Below, in pieces: positions 60,838 to 64,000 of a stretch of 64,000 nt of DNA; the first letter of the stretch is position 1, and each line of letters starts with the position of its first letter. The notes under the pieces are model-generated. The model was given only the letters and a program-made list of their open reading frames with translations, was not told the DNA's origin and made no database searches. Both the position numbers and the translations under genes were made by a program. Source of the stretch: Eonycteris spelaea (taxonomy: Eukaryota > Chordata > Mammalia > Chiroptera > Pteropodidae); NCBI GenBank assembly GCA_003508835.1, contig PUFA01000545.1, forward strand, positions 62,001 to 126,000. Direction: 5' to 3'.

Positions 60838-61038
60838 TTAAAGAGTTGGTTTTCTAGACTCTAATTTTCCAGTTTTGAAGAATTTTTTAAATTCCCGTAA
60901 TTCCTGGGGTTTCAAGCTCTGATCCACCCCTGGGGTCAGTTTATAGCTCAGAGGAGACACAATGTAGCCATTTTGGTAAAGACAGATTCTCTTGCAGAAC
61001 TCAAAGATGCCGAACATAACTCCAAAATATGGAACTAT
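60838..61038 (-). CDS. SLC25A43: SLC25A43 terminal coding exon
   Basis: 201 nt, 66 codons plus TAA. Acceptor TTTAAACAG before ATAGTTCC. Encodes the last membrane segment and the C-terminal tail with SYKLTPGVDQSLKPQELREF. No long upstream ORF marks this exon because it has no internal Met-initiated frame of note. Confidence 0.93.
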   Translation of the reverse strand: MVPYFGVMFGIFEFCKRICLYQNGYIVSPLSYKLTPGVDQSLKPQELREFKKFFKTGKLESRKPTL

Positions 61039-61866
61039 CTGTTTAAAAAGAAAATGAAAATCATGTTAAAATCTTAAAAGAAAAATCAATACATCTGCAA
61101 TCAACTTGGATCAGGGCAAACTGAGTTAAAGGCTTTGGACAAGACAACATGATAATTCTTTTTGGAATCAGGGATGATAATGCGTGGGGGATGAAGAATG
61201 GCAGAATGGTTGAAGGGCCTAAGAGAAACATGGGTCTGGGTTAATATGCACATAGATAATCTGACACTTCCTGTCAATGTGTGCTTGTCTTGATTGGAGC
61301 CATCTGTGTGTCAACTTGTGCAAGGTTAATCCAGAGTTCTTAACCTTTTCTTTTTTATTGTCATGGAATTGTTTTGGGAATGTGATGAAAGCTATGATCC
61401 TCTCACCAGCGAGAAGCACATATGCATACACATATGAATTTCTGCATACAATTTTAGGACAGGAGTTTATGTTCCCCTTAGGAGTCTAAGAGTCCCCATA
61501 GCAGGAACCTCTACACTAAATGCTCAGTTCCTCTGGGGTGGAGTATCAGATGTCCCAACACTGCACAGAGTCCGCTCTCTTCATGGCTGACAGCCAGCCT
61601 GTACTAGTGGGCCTCGTGCTACCATCAATGCTAGAGGGGATGTTTCCATGCAAACTATAGGGGGAGTGGCAAAGGAACAGGTTAGAACTAGAAGAGACAG
61701 AGAAGCAGTAGAGACTGACCACTCCTCTCACCTTCAGTAAATTGGCTGCCAGTCCATTCCAGAGTCCCAGTACCCCTCGGGCCTTCACTGTCTGCTGGAA
61801 GCAGTCCATGGCGCCTGAGAAATGGACATCTACTCCTCCACAGTGGGGAAGGTAGGGGCTCTGAGC
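60838..61866 (-). CDS. SLC25A43: Solute carrier family 25 member 43, last two coding exons (partial)
   Basis: Two minus-strand exons (61866-61732 and 61038-60838) join in frame at codon boundaries to encode the C-terminal 111 residues. The first contains the matrix-side motif GVLGLWNGLAANLLK typical of SLC25 carriers; the second reads IVPYFGVMFGIFEFCKRICL, the last transmembrane helix, then a hydrophilic tail ending KPTL and TAA. The human protein is about 341 residues, so roughly two thirds, encoded by upstream exons, lies beyond position 64000. It is an orphan mitochondrial inner-membrane carrier with no agreed substrate. Position upstream of SLC25A5 on the same strand matches the mammalian X-chromosome order. 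The visible part is intact. Confidence 0.92.
61039..61731 (-). other. SLC25A43: SLC25A43 last intron
   Basis: 693 bp between the two exons with GT-AG ends. No repeat recognised. Confidence 0.85.
61732..61866 (-). CDS. SLC25A43: SLC25A43 penultimate coding exon
   Basis: 135 nt, 45 codons, phase 0 at both ends, starting AQSPYLPHCGGVDVHFSGAM. Acceptor TTGCCAG; donor GTGAGA after CTGAAG. The open frame runs through the donor into the intron, which must not be read as protein. Confidence 0.92.
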
Positions 61867-62251
61867 CTGGCAAGAAATAGAAAGTGGGATGAGGTAATTT
61901 AGTTACCAGGAAATACATGTTCTAGTGAAAGTAGCCAGAGTCTCAAGTCTGGACTCTGGATGCCATGCTCCGGGCCGACATGATGGCAGAGAATGGCTGC
62001 CACAGGGCTCTTCCTATTCTAGGGGCTTAGAATGACTATTAATATACAGTAAAGTCACGACACCTCATTCACATATTTGTGGGTTATTCTGCTTGAAAGG
62101 AAGCAGCCATTTATTTGAGACAGACTCAACTTCACACTCAACATTCCTTCCCAACCTATGCCCTCTGGACATGACCAACACACTCCTATGCCCCTAACCT
62201 TTTTAAAGTGCTCCCATTTCCTTGTCTTAATTGATCGATCCCCCCCATACC

Positions 62252-62605
62252 TGTTTAGACCAGTTCGAGCTGCTATAACAGAATACCATAGACTGGGTGC
62301 CTTAAACAACAGTTCTTACAGTTCTGGAAGCTGAGAAGCCCAAGATCAAGTTGCCAGCAGATTTGGTGTCTGGTGAGAACTTAATTCCTGGTTTTCAGAC
62401 AGTCACCTTCTTGCTGTATTCTCTTATGGTGGAATGAGAGATCATCTCTCTGTCTCTTTTTATAATGGCACTGATCCCATTCATGAGGGATCCACCCTCA
62501 TGACCTAATCACTTACTAAAGGCCCCACCTCCAAATACCATCACACTGAGGATTAGGGCTTCAACATATTAATTTAGGGGGCACACAATCATTCAGTCCA
62601 GAGCA
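62252..62605 (-). mobile_element. MaLR (MST/THE1-type) solo LTR, antisense
   Basis: Reads GAGCTGCTATAACAGAATACC (62268), CTGGGTGCCTTAAACAACAG, GATCCACCCTCATGACCTAAT (62489), CATTCAGTCCAGAGCA at the end, the full antisense layout of an MST-type LTR. Confidence 0.85.
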
Positions 62606-62814
62606 AGAGGCTGCCAGCAATACATGCTCGCCTTTGTGTTCTGAATATCGGTTTAGTATGACACTTGTAGAGGCATTTATTCGTAGCATGCCATGAGCTC
62701 CAGTCTTAGCATAAACAATACATTCAGTGTACACGCTGTGTCAGCCACATTCAATGATGTGTGGGTAACTTGTCAAGGACTAAGATAGCATTCTCAGTCA
62801 CGGGCATTAGGAGA

Positions 62815-63075
62815 CAGTATATCTTAGTGGGGATAGAGCTTCATTCTACATCAAACAGACCCAGATTCAAGCTGATGCTTTGTCTTATGTTCTGTGATTT
62901 GGGAGATTTATCCTTTCACTGACTCCATTTTATCATCTATAAAACAGTGCTAATAAGATAATACTACCATTTCATGAGGCTTTTATAAAGATTAAATGGA
63001 CTGGAACATGTAAAGTACTTGGTGACTTGGTGTAATGCCTGACACCCAACACTCAGTAAATATTGGCTTAATTTT
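62815..63075 (-). repeat. MIR SINE, antisense
   Basis: ATCAAACAGACCCAGATTCAA (62849), TTATCATCTATAAAACAGTGC (62930), CAACACTCAGTAAATATTGGC (63047). Confidence 0.8.
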
Positions 63076-63169
63076 TTTTTTATTTCATGACCATCCATGT
63101 GGCTTATTTGAGCCTGGTTGCAGGTAAACAGTTGTATTTGGGAAAACCTACTAGTGACATTGATATTAA

Positions 63170-63310
63170 GGAGAATTTGGTTTGACATTTACTGAGTGCC
63201 TAATATGTGCAATGAAGAGTGCTAGACCCTGAAGAACTAGGATAGTGAGGAAGGCCCAGTGCCTACCCCCATGAGGTTGCTGGCTGCCAGCCCAGATAGT
63301 GTACTGAGAT
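63170..63310 (+). repeat. L2 3' tail
   Basis: ACATTTACTGAGTGCCTAATA (63184) followed by GAAGAGTGCTAGACCCTGAAG. Confidence 0.6.
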
Positions 63311-63829
63311 AACTCGTACCAGATAGACTGTGCCACAGCACTGGTATAAACAGGTGGGGTGTGTGTGGGGATAAATCAATTAAGACAAGGAAACAGGGGC
63401 ACTTTAAAAAGGTTAGGGCATGGGAATGTGTTGGTCATATCCGGAGAGCATAGGTTGGGAAGGAATGTTAAGTGTGAAGTTGAGTCTGTCCCAAATAAAT
63501 GGCTGCTTCCATTCAAGCAGAATAAGCCAAAAATATGTGAATGAGGTGTCATGACTTTACCCCCAAAGGAAAAAGGAATGGTAAGGCTGTAAGTGCGTCT
63601 CAACCCTTAGCTGTATTAGGCTAACCAGGGAAGCTTTTCAGAGCAACGACTGAGATCTGCCCCTAGACAAGGCAATTTAACTGACCTAGGGTGACGCAAG
63701 CTCCCCAGGTGATTCTGATGTGTACACAAGGTTGAAGATCACTGGCGTAGTCCCTCCACCAGTGCCTGAGCACATGGCAGCTCAGGGCTCAGACCTGAGT
63801 TTACTAGCTTGCTGCTGATACTGAGAGTA

Positions 63830-64000
63830 TCTGAGGAAAGCACATGGGCACTAAAGCCAGACTGCTTGGGCTGAGTCCCTGCTTTGCCACTCACTAGCTC
63901 TGTTAACCTTGAGCTAGTTGCCTTGACGTTTCTGATCTTCAAGTTCTTCATCTGTAAAATGGGATAATAATAATACCTACTTATAGGATTGTTGTCAAAA
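63830..64000 (-). repeat. MIR SINE, antisense, cut by window edge
   Basis: CTGCTTTGCCACTCACTAGCT (63880), TTCTTCATCTGTAAAATGGGA (63944), AATAATACCTACTTATAGGAT. Confidence 0.85.

Larger units (their letters stand above)
61867..64000 (-). other. SLC25A43: SLC25A43 intron, continues beyond window
   Basis: Intron sequence upstream of the penultimate exon. Holds a MaLR LTR (62252-62605), MIRs at 62815-63075 and 63830-64000 and an L2-like tail at 63170-63310. I see no further carrier exon up to the window edge. Confidence 0.75.

Noticed and set aside
61546..61809. 87-residue frame at the SLC25A43 penultimate exon
   Set aside because: The N-terminal Met is internal to the exon and the C-terminal part is translated intron beyond the GTGAGA donor.
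61867..64000. Further SLC25A43 exons in this window
   Set aside because: I looked on the minus strand for carrier signatures (Px[DE]xx[RK] with following Gly-rich text) and found none up to the edge; the intron is occupied by MaLR, MIR and L2 relics.

Overview
The window looks like a segment of a eutherian mammal chromosome: two spliced mitochondrial-carrier genes in about 64 kb, otherwise intergenic and intronic DNA full of LINE, SINE, LTR and DNA-transposon relics. Two features suggest a bat, perhaps a fruit bat (Pteropodidae): a retroposed SINE whose head is a complete 5S rRNA (59087-59313, perfect 14-bp target-site duplication), and LINE-1 tails of the type I associate with bats. 5S-derived SINEs are known from fruit bats. 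The species call is inference. In human, SLC25A43 and SLC25A5 are tandem neighbours on Xq24, so the window probably comes from the X chromosome, shown in the reverse orientation.

Layout. 1-4070: antisense LINE-1 broken by a tRNA-derived SINE. 4070-22680: ancient repeats (L1, L2, L3/CR1, MIR, LTR-like) and no gene I can support. 22756-27723: a decayed class I (gammaretrovirus-like) provirus with two short LTRs, a tRNA-Pro-type primer-binding site, broken gag/pro/pol, no recognisable env, and a SINE in gag; it sits inside an older MaLR LTR. 27969-30435: two copies of an unrelated LTR in direct orientation. 30436-47700: repeats, two large polypurine/polypyrimidine tracts, one GC-rich patch and some repeat-free AT-rich stretches.

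47700-50600 (minus strand): complete SLC25A5 (ADP/ATP translocase 2), four coding exons giving 298 residues, with TATA box, GC boxes, CpG island and polyadenylation signals. 50990-60800: nested old repeats, several with clean target-site duplications. 60838-64000 (minus strand): the last two coding exons of SLC25A43; its earlier exons lie beyond the window edge.

Both genes encode six-helix carriers of the mitochondrial inner membrane and are transcribed in the same direction, SLC25A43 upstream of SLC25A5. I found no new multi-gene system. The points most worth checking are the nested-insertion history, the 5S SINE, the structure of the env-less provirus and the repeat-free candidate conserved blocks downstream of SLC25A5.
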